Shown: one piece after another, positions 11,256 through 22,035 of the stretch
Layout of the letters: each line of letters opens with the position of its first letter
Numbering within the stretch: the stretch's first letter is position 1
Assembly (NCBI RefSeq): GCF_017163705.1
Contig: NZ_JAFIWB010000001.1
Coordinates: 1-64,000, forward strand
Length of the DNA: 64,000 nucleotides
DNA from: Xanthomonas bonasiae
GTDB taxonomy: Bacteria; Pseudomonadota; Gammaproteobacteria; Xanthomonadales; Xanthomonadaceae
Direction of reading: 5' to 3'
The notes under the pieces: model-generated
What the model saw: the letters and a program-made list of their open reading frames with translations, nothing else
The model's database searches: none
Told to the model about the DNA's origin: nothing
Program-made: the position numbers and the translations under genes

Positions 11256-14200
11256 TAGCCCGCTCCACGTTCCTGCAACAGGGCCAACAGGCGCCCGGCC
11301 TCTTCCTCGCTTATCGCATCAACGTCGATCGCGTCCAGATCGATTCCGTTGAGTTCGGCCGTCGCCTCCTCGAAACCGCCGGCGCCGAGCTCGGCGTCAG
11401 CTGCCTCGGCTAGCGCCCCAAGGTCCTGGCTGGCGTAGAACGTACGGATCCGCAGCTGCGTTCCCAGCCGTTCGTTGATTGCCGCGCAGGCTTGCGAGGC
11501 AAGCAGCGAATGCCCGCCCAGAGCGAAGAAGTTATCGCCACGAGCGACCGAGGGCAGTTTGAGCAGCTCCGACCAGATTGCGGCGATGGCCTGCTCGGTC
11601 TGGGTCCGCGGCGGCTCCCGCGAAGGCGGTGCGGCCACGCTGGCCTGGGCGGGCACGGCCACGATCGCCTGCGGCAACAGGCGCGCGAGCGGAATATCCG
11701 GCGCCTCCACGCAGTTCTGCAAAAGCTGCCGATACTCCTCGATCAAACCGTGCACGAACCCGTAGCTGTACAGATCCACGTCGTACTCGAAATACAGCCG
11801 CGCTCCGTCGCGCAGGCGCTCGAAGGCCACGTTGAGGTCGAATTTGGCGGTTCGGTTGCGGCTGCGCAGCGCAGTCGCCTCGACGCCCTCGCCGTTGCCA
11901 CCGCCGAGGAAATTCTCTTGCGCGAACACGATCTGGATCAGCGGTGCGTAGCTGAGGTTGCGGGCCACGCCCAACGATTCGATCAGTTGCTCGAACGGCA
12001 CACCTTGATGCTCATAGGCCTCCAGGGCGGTCTCGCGCACCCGGTCCTGCAGCTTGTCGAAGCACTCGCTCGTATCGATGCGCGTCCGCAGCGCCAGCAT
12101 GTTGACGAACAGGCCCACCATGCCTTCCAGCGCGGCCAGCGGACGGTTCGCCGCCGGCGTACCGACGACGATGTCGTCGCCACCGCTATGCCGCGCGAGC
12201 AGGATCTTGAAAGCCGCCAGCATCGCCATGAATAAAGTGCAGCCTCTGGTGCCAGCGCGCGCCTCCAGGCTGAGGATCAGCTCTTCGCTGAACCTGGCTT
12301 CGATGGTGCGGCCTTCCTGGCGGCGCTCGGCTGGCCGCGGCTCGCCCGGCCGAAGCGAAAGCAGTGGCGGCGCATCGCGCAGGCGCGCTCGCCAATGCTC
12401 GATGTGCGGCGCGAGCGCACCACCGTCCAGCCACGCACGGTACCAGTGCGAATAGTCGCCGTAGTCGAACGCCAGCGGCGCCAGCGCGGCCTCGGGATCG
12501 TCCAACAGCACCGCCAACTCCCGCTGCAGGATACCCATCGACCAGCCATCGCAGATGGCATGGTGCAAGGTCAGCGCCAGCAGGTGACTGCCATCGGGCA
12601 GATGCAGCAGCAAGGCGCGATACAGGGGTGGTTGGGCCAGGTCGAACGGCTCCTGCATAGCGTCGCCGATCAATTTTTCGCAACGCTGCTCGACCATGCG
12701 CGCGCCGGCCGCACCAAGGTTCCCAAGGTCCACTGCCCGCAGCGGCACCGGCATCTCGCGCGCCTCCACCGCGCGCGGGATACCGTTGACCTCGGTAAAA
12801 GCCGTTCGCAACGATTCGTGCCGGCACTGCAACGCCGCCAGCGCCCGACGCACCGCGTCTTCGCCGAAGCGCCGATCCAGGCGCATCGTCATCGGCATAT
12901 GGTAGAGCGCGCTGGGGCCTTCGATCTGCTCGACGAACCACAAGCGCTGCTGCGCGAACGATGGCACCGAACGCTGGCGGCGGCTGGCATGGATCAACGG
13001 CGGCAGCGCGGCGATCTGCTGGCGCGGCCGCTCGCGCAGGAATTCGGCCAGATCGGCCAGCACGGGAAGCTCGAAGATGTCGCGGGTGCCGACCTGCACT
13101 CCCAGCCGGTCCTTGAAGCGGACGCTGGCAGTGATCGCCATCAGCGAGTGCCCGCCGAGTTCGAAGAAGTTGTCGTCGATGCAGACCCGCTCGCGCCCAA
13201 GCAGTTCGCACCAGACCTCGGCCACCGCTTTCTCCACCGCGTCGCGGGGGGCGATACCCCTGTGCGTGCCATCCTGGCCAAACGCAGGCAGCCGCGCGCG
13301 GTCGATCTTGCCGTTCTGGTTCAGCGGCAGCCTCTCCATCACCAGGTAGGCCGATGGCTGCTTGTAGTCCGGAAGCTCGTCCTTCATGGACCGGCGTACG
13401 CGCTCCAGCGCATGTTCGCCGCCATCGAGCGACAGGTAGGCGACCAGTCGCTTGTCTCCGCCGGCCAGTGTCTCTACCAATACGGCCGCGTCGCGCACCT
13501 CCGGATGGGCGCTGAGCCGATTCTCGATCTCGCCGGTCTCGATGCGAAAACCGCGAATCTTGACCTGATTGTCGAGCCTGCCGAGGAACTCGAGCTGACC
13601 CTCCTCGTTCCAGCGCACCCGGTCGCCAGTGCGGTACATGCGCCCGCCTGCGATCTTGGCATGGGGATCGGGCAGGAACCGCGATGCGGTCTGATCGGGC
13701 CGACGCACGTAGCCGATGGCTACGCCGTCGCCTCCGACATAGAGATCGCCGGTCACGCCCCTCGGCACGGGATCCAGATGGTCATCGAGCACGTAGGCGG
13801 TGGAGTTGCCGATCGGCGTGCCGATGGTGCAGCGGTGCAGCAACGCGGGATCGCCGTATTCGAACGTCGTGCTGAAGGTGGTGTTCTCGGTCGGACCGTA
13901 GCCGTTGAGCAGGCGCTCGGGCCGGCCGTGCTCGTGGATGCGGCGCAGGGCGTCGATGCCGACCACATCGCCGCCGACCAGCACGTTGCGCACGCTGCGC
14001 AGCGCGGTCGGGCATACGTGCACGATGTGGCCGAACAGCGCCGCGGTGACGAACATCGCCGAGGCCTTGCTGCCGCGGAGGAACGCGCCGAATCGCTCGG
14101 GTTCGAGCAGGTCGTCGCGATCGGCATGGACCAGCCTTCCGCCATTGAGCAGCGCGCCCCAGACCTCGAAAGTGAAGGCATCGAAGGAGTGGTTGGAAAT

Positions 14201-16378
14201 CTGCGGGAAGACGTCCTCCGCGCCCAGCGCGACATAATTGGTGCCGCACACCAGCCGCACCACGTTGCGGTGCTTGACCTCCACGCCCTTGGGCCGTCCG
14301 GTCGAGCCGGACGTGTAGTTGACGTAGGCCGGCAGATCGCCACCGCCGCGCGCAGCGTCGGTGAAGACGCCGGCAACGGCGATGCTGCGCGCCGCCTCTG
14401 AGCGGTCGAATCGCAGGCTCGCCGCGCTGCCGCTCCACGGCGTTTCCGCGCTGTCGTGAAGGATCAGCGCCAGTTCCGAGTCTTCGATCATCTGGTCCAG
14501 CGCCTGTGCCGGATAGGCGCGATCCAGCGGCACGTAGCACGCGCCGAGCTTGAGGATGGCAAGGATGCCAGCGGCGATCTCCGGCGTTCGCTTCACGCAA
14601 AGGCCAACACGGTGTCCCAGGCCGACGCCGGCGGCGAGCAGCCGCACCGCCAGCGCGTCCGACCAGCGGTCCAGGGCGAGGTAGCTCAGCTGGAAGCCAT
14701 CGTGCTGCACGGCAATGGCATCGGGCGCGGACGCGCAATGGGCGGCGAACAGTTCGTGCAGGCCCGTTTCGGACGGATAGCCCGGCATCGGGTTCTGGCC
14801 CTGGGCGATCAGCCAGTCGCGCTCGGCCTGGTCGACGATGCGCAGCTCACGCACCGGCCGCTCTGGCGACGCCAGGATCGAATCGAGCAGGATGCGGTAA
14901 TGGGAGAGCATTCGCAGCGCGGTGCCGCGGGAAAACAGCGCGGTGTCGTAGCTCAACTTGAGTTCCAGGTGCTGCGGCAGCACACGGACCTGCAGACTCA
15001 GGTCGTCCTTGACTGTGCTGGTCAGCACGCCGTCGTTATCGCAATACGTCTCCTGTCTGAGCGCGATCTCGGCATTGACCAATTCCTCGGCGGCGTTGTT
15101 CAGCGCGAACGAGACCTGATACAGCGGTGAATGACTGAGGCTGCGCTTGCCCACGGTCCTCTCCACCACCGCCCGGAACGGCACGTCCTGGTTGGCTTGA
15201 GCTTCGAGGGTGGTGAGGCGCACGCGATCGAGCAATTCGAGGAATCCGACAGCGCCGTCTACGCGATTGCGCAGCGTCACGGTGTTGGTGAACATGCCCA
15301 CCGCGCCATGCATGTCGGGATGGGTGCGTGCGCTCAGCGCGGAGCCCACCACGATGTCCTCGCGGCCGCTGTAGCGCGAGATCAGAATGTCGTAGGCAGC
15401 CAGCAACCCCATGAACAGGGTCGCACCGCGCCCGCGGCACAACGCCCTCATCCGGACGCCAGTGTCTGCCGGCAACAGCAGCTTCTCCGTCAGCCCCTTG
15501 AATCGCTGCCGGTCCGGGCGTGGATAGTCGGTCGGCATATCCAGGAGCGGTGGCACGCCGCGCAGCTGGTTCTCCCAATAGTCCAGTTGGCCATCGAAGC
15601 CACCGGAGGCCAGGCGCTGTGTCTGCCAGTAGGCGAAGTCCGCATACTGGTAGTCGACCGGCGGCGCCGACACAGGCGGCGCGCGATCGCCTGCCGCGGC
15701 TATGCGCTGGTGAAGTTCTTTGCCGATGATGCCCATCGACCATGCGTCCACGGCGATATGGTGGCAGTTGAGCAGCACCACGCTGCCCTTGCCCGGCAGG
15801 CGGATCAACGAGGCAGCCAGCAGTGGCCCGCTGGCCAGGTCAAACCGCCGTGTTTCCTCTTCCACCACGATGCGGCGGATTTCGTCGCCGCGCACGCGCG
15901 CATCGGCGATTCCCGACAAATCGATGGTCGGAATCGTCAGTTCCACTGCGGGCTCCACCACTGCATAGGGAACCCCGTCGGCATCTTCTGCGAAGCGCGT
16001 GCGAAGGGCCTGGTGACGCCGCGTGATATCGGCCAGCATGCAGCGATAGGCGGCGGCATCCAGTGCCTGATCCAGTTCCACGCACGTCATCACGTTGTAG
16101 ACCGAACTGGGGCCCTCCAGCTTGAACAGGAACCACAGCCGCTCCTGCCCGACCGACAATGGGATGCGCCCGCCCTCGGGCCGCCGCGGCAGCGCCTTGC
16201 GTTCGCCCTCGCCCAGCGTGCGCAGGAAGTCGACGATCTGCGCCTTGCGGGCGACGATCTCCGCGCGAACGTCCGGAGGCAGTCCACCGGCAGGCGCGTC
16301 GTAACGCAGTACGTCGCCGTCCAGCCACAGCCGGATGTCTTTATCGGCCAGATTGCGAATGATGCCGGCGATGCTCAT
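11255..16378 (-). CDS. NRPS, TubC docking-C-A-PCP-C-PCP
   Basis: The start at 16378 gives 1707 residues opening with a TubC-type docking domain (about 1-55), which suggests it receives a chain from another protein, plausibly the PKS. Then come C1 (about 70-500), A (about 510-1010), PCP1, C2 (about 1110-1540) and PCP2, with an acidic Asp/Glu-rich tail that may dock to the next NRPS. C1 carries HHIAVDA, with Ala for the usual Gly; C2 has a normal HHAICDG. The A-domain pocket residues read D-A-F-F-L-G-G-T-F, similar to codes for Val or Ile, so a branched hydrophobic residue is a weak prediction. The second module has no A domain, so PCP2 must be loaded in trans or skipped. The frame extends upstream of 16378, but that part overlaps the flavoprotein gene and is not NRPS-like. 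Confidence 0.92.
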   Translation of the reverse strand: MSIAGIIRNLADKDIRLWLDGDVLRYDAPAGGLPPDVRAEIVARKAQIVDFLRTLGEGERKALPRRPEGGRIPLSVGQERLWFLFKLEGPSSVYNVMTCVELDQALDAAAYRCMLADITRRHQALRTRFAEDADGVPYAVVEPAVELTIPTIDLSGIADARVRGDEIRRIVVEEETRRFDLASGPLLAASLIRLPGKGSVVLLNCHHIAVDAWSMGIIGKELHQRIAAAGDRAPPVSAPPVDYQYADFAYWQTQRLASGGFDGQLDYWENQLRGVPPLLDMPTDYPRPDRQRFKGLTEKLLLPADTGVRMRALCRGRGATLFMGLLAAYDILISRYSGREDIVVGSALSARTHPDMHGAVGMFTNTVTLRNRVDGAVGFLELLDRVRLTTLEAQANQDVPFRAVVERTVGKRSLSHSPLYQVSFALNNAAEELVNAEIALRQETYCDNDGVLTSTVKDDLSLQVRVLPQHLELKLSYDTALFSRGTALRMLSHYRILLDSILASPERPVRELRIVDQAERDWLIAQGQNPMPGYPSETGLHELFAAHCASAPDAIAVQHDGFQLSYLALDRWSDALAVRLLAAGVGLGHRVGLCVKRTPEIAAGILAILKLGACYVPLDRAYPAQALDQMIEDSELALILHDSAETPWSGSAASLRFDRSEAARSIAVAGVFTDAARGGGDLPAYVNYTSGSTGRPKGVEVKHRNVVRLVCGTNYVALGAEDVFPQISNHSFDAFTFEVWGALLNGGRLVHADRDDLLEPERFGAFLRGSKASAMFVTAALFGHIVHVCPTALRSVRNVLVGGDVVGIDALRRIHEHGRPERLLNGYGPTENTTFSTTFEYGDPALLHRCTIGTPIGNSTAYVLDDHLDPVPRGVTGDLYVGGDGVAIGYVRRPDQTASRFLPDPHAKIAGGRMYRTGDRVRWNEEGQLEFLGRLDNQVKIRGFRIETGEIENRLSAHPEVRDAAVLVETLAGGDKRLVAYLSLDGGEHALERVRRSMKDELPDYKQPSAYLVMERLPLNQNGKIDRARLPAFGQDGTHRGIAPRDAVEKAVAEVWCELLGRERVCIDDNFFELGGHSLMAITASVRFKDRLGVQVGTRDIFELPVLADLAEFLRERPRQQIAALPPLIHASRRQRSVPSFAQQRLWFVEQIEGPSALYHMPMTMRLDRRFGEDAVRRALAALQCRHESLRTAFTEVNGIPRAVEAREMPVPLRAVDLGNLGAAGARMVEQRCEKLIGDAMQEPFDLAQPPLYRALLLHLPDGSHLLALTLHHAICDGWSMGILQRELAVLLDDPEAALAPLAFDYGDYSHWYRAWLDGGALAPHIEHWRARLRDAPPLLSLRPGEPRPAERRQEGRTIEARFSEELILSLEARAGTRGCTLFMAMLAAFKILLARHSGGDDIVVGTPAANRPLAALEGMVGLFVNMLALRTRIDTSECFDKLQDRVRETALEAYEHQGVPFEQLIESLGVARNLSYAPLIQIVFAQENFLGGGNGEGVEATALRSRNRTAKFDLNVAFERLRDGARLYFEYDVDLYSYGFVHGLIEEYRQLLQNCVEAPDIPLARLLPQAIVAVPAQASVAAPPSREPPRTQTEQAIAAIWSELLKLPSVARGDNFFALGGHSLLASQACAAINERLGTQLRIRTFYASQDLGALAEAADAELGAGGFEEATAELNGIDLDAIDVDAISEEEAGRLLALLQERGAG

Positions 16379-16397
16379 GGTGAGGTTGGGTCCTGGT

Positions 16398-17720
16398 TCA
16401 ATCACGTGCCAATGCGTCGAACAGCGTCTCGCCCAGCATGTGCTGACACAGCCAGACACTGTTTTCCTTGCCGCTGTAGGTCGATTCGCCGCCCAGCATT
16501 TCCACCGGCGAAAAGCCAGTCGCCAGGCCCACCGCGTACAGGCCAGGCAGCGGCGCTCCGGTCGCATCGAGCAGACGGCTCTGCTGATCGACATAGACGT
16601 CGGTGTAGTGGCCATGCAGCGACACCGGGGCGCCACGCGCGTTGACGATCGGCACTTCCGGCATGGTGTAGCCACTGGCGAACACGACCAACGCAAGCCG
16701 CTCCCAATCCACGTCCACCGCATCGTAGGCCGCGTCGCAGCTGGGCAGCTCCAGCAGGCGCACACGTGGCTCAGGCCCGCAGCCGCCGAGTCCGATCATC
16801 GCCCGGTACAGGTCCTTGGCATCGCCGCGCAGGCCTGCGATCGGATAGACCTGGCCGCGTTTTCCGACATCGGCGTCGGCGTAGGCGGCATAGCCGTCGG
16901 CAGTGGCGTCCGCGCAGGTGTCGTAGAACAGTTTAGGAGCGGCACGGGCCAGCAGCGCAATCGCACCGTGCTCGGTCAGCAGGTCGTCGCCAAATTGCTT
17001 GAGCAGCAGGCCGGCGGAGGCGAAGGCGCTGTGGGAGCCTCCGACGATCGCCACCACCGGCGCGTCGTAGCCGTCGAGCCAGGCCTGCGCAGCGCGTAGG
17101 CCATCGGCCTGCAGCAACCGGTCGGAACTCATCATCAGCGGCGATTCGGCGGCGCCGTTGCGCCGCGCCGCCGCGGCCAATGCCGCGCCTACCCGCCGCG
17201 GCACGTGGGCGTTGCCGCCGGTGGCCATCAGCACGCGCTGGCAGGAAACGCGTCGCAGCTCATGCGACCGCGTATCGCGCAAGGTGATCTCGAACTGCGA
17301 GGGCATCACTATCCGGATCTGCTCGGCATGGGTGCCCAGAAACACCTTCGACTCGGGAAACTGCGCGAATGCGTCCTGCAGATCGCGGCCGATTTCATCG
17401 AGCAGCTCGCCGGCCAGTGGCAGAGGCAGCACCCGATCGCGATACTCGGCCACGCGCGCACGCGCGGACGCCTCCAGGCTGCGCCGCAGGAAGGGCGATG
17501 CGGTGCCGTGCTCCAGGCACTCGACGAAGGTCGCACCGGTCGAGTTGGAGTTGATCTGATAGTGGCCGAGACGACCCGCGCAGAGACTGTCGGAGCCCTC
17601 CACCAGGGCCAGACCGCGACCGAGCAGCTCCGGCAATCTACCCGACCAGGCGCCGTACACCAGTGGCCCGGTGCCAGAAGGCCCTCCGCCGATGACCACG
17701 GTGCGGTAGTGGGCGCTCAT
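16398..17720 (-). CDS. FAD-dependent monooxygenase-like oxidoreductase
   Basis: A 440-residue flavoprotein. The N-terminus has the FAD-binding GGGPSG, a second nucleotide-binding motif GGSHSA lies near residue 225, and an ATGF segment lies near the C-terminus. This arrangement fits class B flavin monooxygenases and related N-hydroxylases. It does not clearly match the ornithine or lysine N-hydroxylases of siderophore pathways, so I leave the substrate open. A GGAG stands a few bases before the ATG. It sits between the MbtH gene and the first NRPS, which points to tailoring of the peptide or of a building block, such as hydroxylation or oxidation of an amine. Confidence 0.8.
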   Translation of the reverse strand: MSAHYRTVVIGGGPSGTGPLVYGAWSGRLPELLGRGLALVEGSDSLCAGRLGHYQINSNSTGATFVECLEHGTASPFLRRSLEASARARVAEYRDRVLPLPLAGELLDEIGRDLQDAFAQFPESKVFLGTHAEQIRIVMPSQFEITLRDTRSHELRRVSCQRVLMATGGNAHVPRRVGAALAAAARRNGAAESPLMMSSDRLLQADGLRAAQAWLDGYDAPVVAIVGGSHSAFASAGLLLKQFGDDLLTEHGAIALLARAAPKLFYDTCADATADGYAAYADADVGKRGQVYPIAGLRGDAKDLYRAMIGLGGCGPEPRVRLLELPSCDAAYDAVDVDWERLALVVFASGYTMPEVPIVNARGAPVSLHGHYTDVYVDQQSRLLDATGAPLPGLYAVGLATGFSPVEMLGGESTYSGKENSVWLCQHMLGETLFDALARD

Positions 17721-17765
17721 GTACTCCGTCCCTCGTCCGCGTATGACAAAGTCGATCGCACCGGC

Positions 17766-17975
17766 TTAGCCGCCCGCCTGCATGCGCTGCCTCAGGCTCA
17801 ACGGGCGCATGTCCGTCCACACCTCCTTGATGTACTCCAGGCACTCGTCCTTCTTGCCCTGCTTGCCGGCATCGCGCCAGCCCAGGGGAATTTCCTTGCC
17901 TTCCGGCCAGATCGAGTACTGCTCCTCGTGATTGACCACAACCACATAGATGCGGTCATCGGACATCTCTTCCAT
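17766..17975 (-). CDS. MbtH-like NRPS accessory protein
   Basis: A 69-residue protein with the family hallmarks in order: [10 protein letters not shown], a PLGW motif, a CLEYI segment and the ending TDMRPLSLR. MbtH-like proteins bind adenylation domains and support their folding and activity, so this one likely serves the A domains encoded just downstream. The ATG at 17975 is chosen because CGGAG stands eight bases before it; a TTG six codons upstream is also open. It is in the operon between two small unknown proteins and the flavoprotein. Confidence 0.95.
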   Translation of the reverse strand: MEEMSDDRIYVVVVNHEEQYSIWPEGKEIPLGWRDAGKQGKKDECLEYIKEVWTDMRPLSLRQRMQAGG

Positions 17976-18013
17976 CGTGTCGGCTCCGTTCAACTATTGA
18001 AATTCTTGGGTGA

Positions 18014-18355
18014 TCAGGAGGCGGGAACCGTCAGCGGCCGCAGACGTCCCACACCGGTCAAGGAGGACAGATCCAGCGTCGCCTCGCACTCCACATCGAC
18101 GAAATCCAGACTCAGGCGCCCAACCAGCACCACTTCACCGCGTCCGGCGTCGAAATCCGCGCCGCTCAGGTCGCAGCGCGCGCGCTCCAGGGGTACGCCC
18201 AGTTCGGTCTCGCCGCGGGTTTCGGTGAAGCGCAGCAGCACGTAGTCGCGGGTGAGGCTGTCGCGCAACTCCTGCGCGTCGGCATAACGTGGCATCGCCA
18301 CCCTGCGCGGCTGCGCGGCAAGGAATTCAACCAATTCGCTCGTATCCCCGCTCAT
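18014..18355 (-). CDS. small cluster protein of unknown function B
   Basis: A 113-residue soluble protein that I do not recognise. It starts within the stop of the preceding small gene (ATGA overlap), so the two are translationally coupled. It has no signal peptide or membrane segment. It is rich in acidic residues and short beta-strand-like stretches (EVVLVGRLSLDFVDVECEATL), which suggests a compact beta fold. The position between the exporter and MbtH genes links it to making, exporting or resisting the product. Confidence 0.75.
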   Translation of the reverse strand: MSGDTSELVEFLAAQPRRVAMPRYADAQELRDSLTRDYVLLRFTETRGETELGVPLERARCDLSGADFDAGRGEVVLVGRLSLDFVDVECEATLDLSSLTGVGRLRPLTVPAS

Positions 18356-18666
18356 GCGCCGTGCTCCTGCGCTGCTTCGAGCACCTCTGCCGGAACGGCG
18401 AAGCCCAATTGCTGTTCGCAGAACGCGATCCAGTCCGCGTCTACGGCGTCGAACAGCACGTACTCGTCCTTGTACACGTCGTCGGTGACCACGTAATTCT
18501 CCTGGACATACACGATGTCCGCGTCGGTCAGCGCCCGCGGCACGGCCGTGGCACTACCGCTTGCCGGGGCCGGCCGCACCGCTTCGGCTTTTTCTTCCCA
18601 CTTTGAGTAGCCGCGCAGTTGCGCAAGCAGGTAAGCCTTGCAATAGATACCCATGGTTTTCGCCAT
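18352..18666 (-). CDS. small cluster protein of unknown function A
   Basis: A 104-residue protein behind a strong GGAGGTGGAGG ribosome binding site, starting at the ATG at 18666. The N-terminus (GIYCKAYLLAQLRGYSKW) could form an amphipathic helix. The middle contains a Val/Tyr/Asp-rich stretch (IVYVQENYVVTDDVYKDEY). No catalytic motif or signal peptide is visible. It follows the ABC permease gene by 15 bases and overlaps the next small gene by four. The pairing suggests the two products act together, but the function is unknown. Confidence 0.78.
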   Translation of the reverse strand: MAKTMGIYCKAYLLAQLRGYSKWEEKAEAVRPAPASGSATAVPRALTDADIVYVQENYVVTDDVYKDEYVLFDAVDADWIAFCEQQLGFAVPAEVLEAAQEHGA

Positions 18667-18681
18667 CCTCCACCTCCGTCG

Positions 18682-19461
18682 TCAGTGCCCCCCGAGCAAG
18701 CCTTTGCGCTTGACCCGACGAATCATCAAGTTAAAGAAAATTATTCCCACCACCACGTAGCCGACCGCATTCGCCACTGCCTGCATCAGCGTCTGCGGGT
18801 CCATCGTTCCGTACACCAACAACTGGCGCAGGAACACCACGCTAGGCACCATCGGCAGCGCCATGCCGAGCGGCTTGAGGTACTGCGCCCAGCCGCTTGT
18901 CAGGCTTTCGAACGGGGTGAACATCAACGCCAGGGTCAGCAGCTGGACGGCGGGCAGGATCGCGCTGACGCGCTTTACCTGTAGCGCGAACGCACCGATC
19001 AACATGCCTATGCCGATCGCCGAAAGGACCAGCGTGGCCACCGGGAGCACCACCCACGGCGATAGATTGATGCGGCTGCCGGTGAACAACACGAGCAGCG
19101 ACACGATCAGCACGACCGTGACGACATCGCTCACGCTCTCGGCCAGCGCCCGGATCAGAAACATCGCATCCTTGCGGTAGCCGGACAGGAACAGGCTCTC
19201 CAGCACGCCGGTGTCGGCATCCTGCTGGATCGCCATCGGGGTCTTGTTGACGCTTTTGGTGACAAGCACCCAGGCCGAATAGCCCACCACCATCGTATCC
19301 AGGCGTTCGCCGAACACCTGCTGTCCAGACAGGTACTGCGCGCCCATGAAGAGGCCATAGAACATCAGCGTGTTCAGCACCAGGCTACTGACGAAGTTGG
19401 CCGGGTAGCGCAGGTTAAGCACGAACGAGCGGATCAGTTCGATGTAGAAAAGCCTAAGCAT
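18682..19461 (-). CDS. ABC-2 type exporter permease
   Basis: A 259-residue integral membrane protein with about six hydrophobic segments, for example LVLNTLMFYGLFMG, VVTVVLIVSLLVLF and VVVGIIFFNLMI. This is the layout of ABC-2 permeases that export polyketides, peptides or antibiotics from the inner membrane. Its ATG at 19461 overlaps the end of the ATPase gene by eight bases, so they form a coupled pair. It probably exports the cluster product and may give self-resistance. Confidence 0.9.
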   Translation of the reverse strand: MLRLFYIELIRSFVLNLRYPANFVSSLVLNTLMFYGLFMGAQYLSGQQVFGERLDTMVVGYSAWVLVTKSVNKTPMAIQQDADTGVLESLFLSGYRKDAMFLIRALAESVSDVVTVVLIVSLLVLFTGSRINLSPWVVLPVATLVLSAIGIGMLIGAFALQVKRVSAILPAVQLLTLALMFTPFESLTSGWAQYLKPLGMALPMVPSVVFLRQLLVYGTMDPQTLMQAVANAVGYVVVGIIFFNLMIRRVKRKGLLGGH

Positions 19462-20506
19462 CCACGTGCTCCCCTGTAAGACGCAGGAATATTTCGGTCA
19501 GGTCGGCTTTGCGTCGGCCAACATGCTCCACCGCGGCCGGGCGCAGCGCCTGCAGCACCTCGTAGAGCAACTCGCCTTCGTCGGGCAGGTACACCTTTTC
19601 GCCGACCACGCGCGCATCGAAGCGGCCCTCGAGGCGCGCCTTTGCGTCGGCGTCCAGCGCCTGCGCCATGCAAATCTCGTAACCGAACGGCGAATACTCG
19701 CGGGTCAGCTCCTGGGTGCGCGATGTCTTGACGACGCTGCCGTGGTGAATGATCGCGATCCGATCCGACAGGTTTTCGGCGATGTCGAGCTGGTGCGTGG
19801 TCAACACGATCGCCGAGCCCTCCGCTGCCAGTTCGCGGATGATGTCGAGCATCTGCGCCACCGAGCCCACATCCAGCCCAAGCGTGGGCTCATCCAGGAA
19901 CAGGACCCGCGGGCGGTTGAGCAGGGCCACCGCGATGGCCAGCTTCTGCATCATGCCGCGCGAAAGCTGGTGCACCTGATGACGGCTCCTGCCGCTCAAG
20001 CCGAACCGCTCCAGCAGCGCGCGGGCCTGCGCCGATGCCTCGGCGATCGACATCCCCTTCAGCACACCGAAGTAGCGCAGGTTCTCGAACGGCGTCATCC
20101 GCCAGTAGATGTTGCGATTGCCTTCCAGCAATGCGCCGATCGCGGCGCCAGCGCCCCGGTCCTTTTGCGGATCGAGCCCATTGATGCGGATACGGCCGGC
20201 GTCGGGCGACAGCAAACCCACGCACATCTTGATGGTCGTGGTCTTGCCGGCGCCGTTCTGGCCGAGGAAGGCGAATACTTCACCGGCTCCGACCTCGAAG
20301 GAGACGTCCTTGACCACCGCATGGTTGCCAAAGGTCTTGCACAGACCAGACACCGCCAGCAATGGAGCGGTGGACGCACCGGCGATCGCCAGCGGCTGCG
20401 TTTGCCGCGCCGACGACGGCAACGCAGCCAATCCAGCCTCGGTGCGCTCGGGCATCAACGCTTCTGCCAGAGCGACGGGCGGGGAACCGGGGTTATTCGT
20501 GCTCAT
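19454..20506 (-). CDS. ABC exporter ATPase
   Basis: A 350-residue ABC ATPase with Walker A GQNGAGKTT, a signature-like LSRGMMQKLAIA and Walker B LFLDEPTLGLD followed by the switch histidine in TTHQ. About 60 residues of low-complexity Ala/Pro-rich sequence precede the domain. The C-terminal part after residue 270 is the usual regulatory extension of DrrA/NatA-type ATPases. The start at 20506 overlaps the reductase stop as ATGA. It partners the permease encoded next. Confidence 0.93.
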   Translation of the reverse strand: MSTNNPGSPPVALAEALMPERTEAGLAALPSSARQTQPLAIAGASTAPLLAVSGLCKTFGNHAVVKDVSFEVGAGEVFAFLGQNGAGKTTTIKMCVGLLSPDAGRIRINGLDPQKDRGAGAAIGALLEGNRNIYWRMTPFENLRYFGVLKGMSIAEASAQARALLERFGLSGRSRHQVHQLSRGMMQKLAIAVALLNRPRVLFLDEPTLGLDVGSVAQMLDIIRELAAEGSAIVLTTHQLDIAENLSDRIAIIHHGSVVKTSRTQELTREYSPFGYEICMAQALDADAKARLEGRFDARVVGEKVYLPDEGELLYEVLQALRPAAVEHVGRRKADLTEIFLRLTGEHVDA

Positions 20507-22035
20507 CGCGATGCTTCCGAAAGTGCGCGCAAGCGCGTCGCCAACGCCGCAGCGGCGTCCTCCATCAGGCGCTCGGCGATCTGCGCCACCCGCCGCGCGC
20601 GCCAGGACTCGAGCGGCGTTCCACGCACCCACAGATTGAAGGCACCCATTGCCGGGCCGCAGTGAATCTGGAAATTGGCCCGCTCCTGCGCATTCCCATC
20701 GAGGGCGAGGCGGGTGGTGCGAACGAAGTAAAAGCGGAAGATCAATGCCATCTTGTGCTTGGGCAACTGCTCAGCCTTGTCCAGTTCCCTCGGACAGGCG
20801 CGTCGACAATAGGCGCAGGTCTCCTCCCATACCTCATCCAGGCTCCTGCCAAAGTACTTGTCCTCCAGCAACGCGCGGGTACGCGCGTCCAGCGCGTCGA
20901 TCCCCTCGAGCCGCTGGTACAACTCGTAGAGTTTGTTGGCGCGCGCGGGAAACTGAAGCTTGGCCTTGAGCACCTGTACTCGCGCGCCGAGTTCGAACAT
21001 ATCCCCGGCCGGCGCGAGACAGGTATCGTCCACGTCGGCCTCCTGCAGCAGGTCCTTGACCACGTCGCTAGTGCCGGCCTCGACCGTGCATTGATTAATC
21101 GAGCCGGTGGCGACGAAGTCCGCCCCCATCGCGAACGCAGCGGCGATGGCGCGCGGCGTACCCAGCCCGCCGGCCATCCCGACGCGGATCGATGGGCGTG
21201 GCGCATTCGGCAGCAGCGCATACTCGGCCAGGATACGGTCGCGCAGGTCCTGAATCGCCGGCACTAGGACCGATGCCACGCCCTGATCCGTATGCCCGGC
21301 CGAATCGGACTCCACACATATGTCTGCCGCGACCGGGGCGTGCAACGCGGCATCCGCCTCGCCCTCAGACAGGGCGCCACTCGCACGCAACGCCTGCACG
21401 ATCTCCACCGGCGCCGGCCGCATGAACTGTGCCGCCACGGCTGGGCGCGATACCTTGGCGATCACGGCATTGGGCACGAACACGCTGCCGTCGGCGCGGC
21501 GACCGGCACCGCTGAAGCGATAGCGCACCACACTGGGCAGCACCCGCAAGTACGCAGAGGCTTCCACGGTGCGAATGCCGCGCCGCAGATACAAGTCCAC
21601 CAGCCGCTCCTCGCGTACCGGGTCGACGTAGTCGCAGAGCAGGTTGATGCCGTATGTGGCCTCGCCGCCGAATTGCGATTGCACCGCATCGATCGCGCGC
21701 TCGACCTTGTCCGGCGACAACCCACCAGTGCCGATGAACCCCAGCACGCCGGCGTTTGCCAAGGCCAGCACCAGATCGGGCGAGCTGATCCCCTTGTACA
21801 TCGAGCCCGCGTAGTAGGCATACCTGACCCCATGCGCACGTCGGAACTCCGCGCTGCCCAGATGGCGCGCAGCGATCCCGCCTGCATGTGACAGCGAGGT
21901 CTCCGGCGGTGGTGCGAGCAATGCCTCGATGATGTCCACGCCTAATCCTCGCCACGGCGCATCTGCACGGTCGCAGCCCGCTGCGCGAATGCGTCGGGGG
22001 CCGAGCCAGTCCGCGTCATATCGCACCCTCTTCAC
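20503..22035 (-). CDS. PfaD-family trans-acting enoyl reductase
   Basis: A 510-residue protein of the PfaD family: FMN-dependent, TIM-barrel enoyl reductases that work in trans on polyketide or polyunsaturated fatty acid synthases. Recognisable segments are YAYYAGSMYKGI, GFIGTGGLSPDKV, ESDSAGHTDQG and RVGMAGGLGTP with the flavin-binding ATGSINQ region. A GTG at 22035 is taken as start because the sequence from there onward aligns with family N-termini. It overlaps the PKS end by 20 bases. The PKS module has KR and DH but no ER, so this protein can supply the missing reduction and give a saturated two-carbon unit. Confidence 0.88.
   Translation of the reverse strand: MKRVRYDADWLGPRRIRAAGCDRADAPWRGLGVDIIEALLAPPPETSLSHAGGIAARHLGSAEFRRAHGVRYAYYAGSMYKGISSPDLVLALANAGVLGFIGTGGLSPDKVERAIDAVQSQFGGEATYGINLLCDYVDPVREERLVDLYLRRGIRTVEASAYLRVLPSVVRYRFSGAGRRADGSVFVPNAVIAKVSRPAVAAQFMRPAPVEIVQALRASGALSEGEADAALHAPVAADICVESDSAGHTDQGVASVLVPAIQDLRDRILAEYALLPNAPRPSIRVGMAGGLGTPRAIAAAFAMGADFVATGSINQCTVEAGTSDVVKDLLQEADVDDTCLAPAGDMFELGARVQVLKAKLQFPARANKLYELYQRLEGIDALDARTRALLEDKYFGRSLDEVWEETCAYCRRACPRELDKAEQLPKHKMALIFRFYFVRTTRLALDGNAQERANFQIHCGPAMGAFNLWVRGTPLESWRARRVAQIAERLMEDAAAALATRLRALSEASR

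Noticed and set aside
16398-17720. Siderophore ornithine/lysine N-hydroxylase
   Set aside because: The nucleotide motifs are shared by many flavoproteins. No hydroxamate partners, TonB receptor or Fur-like box were seen, so only the general class is claimed.
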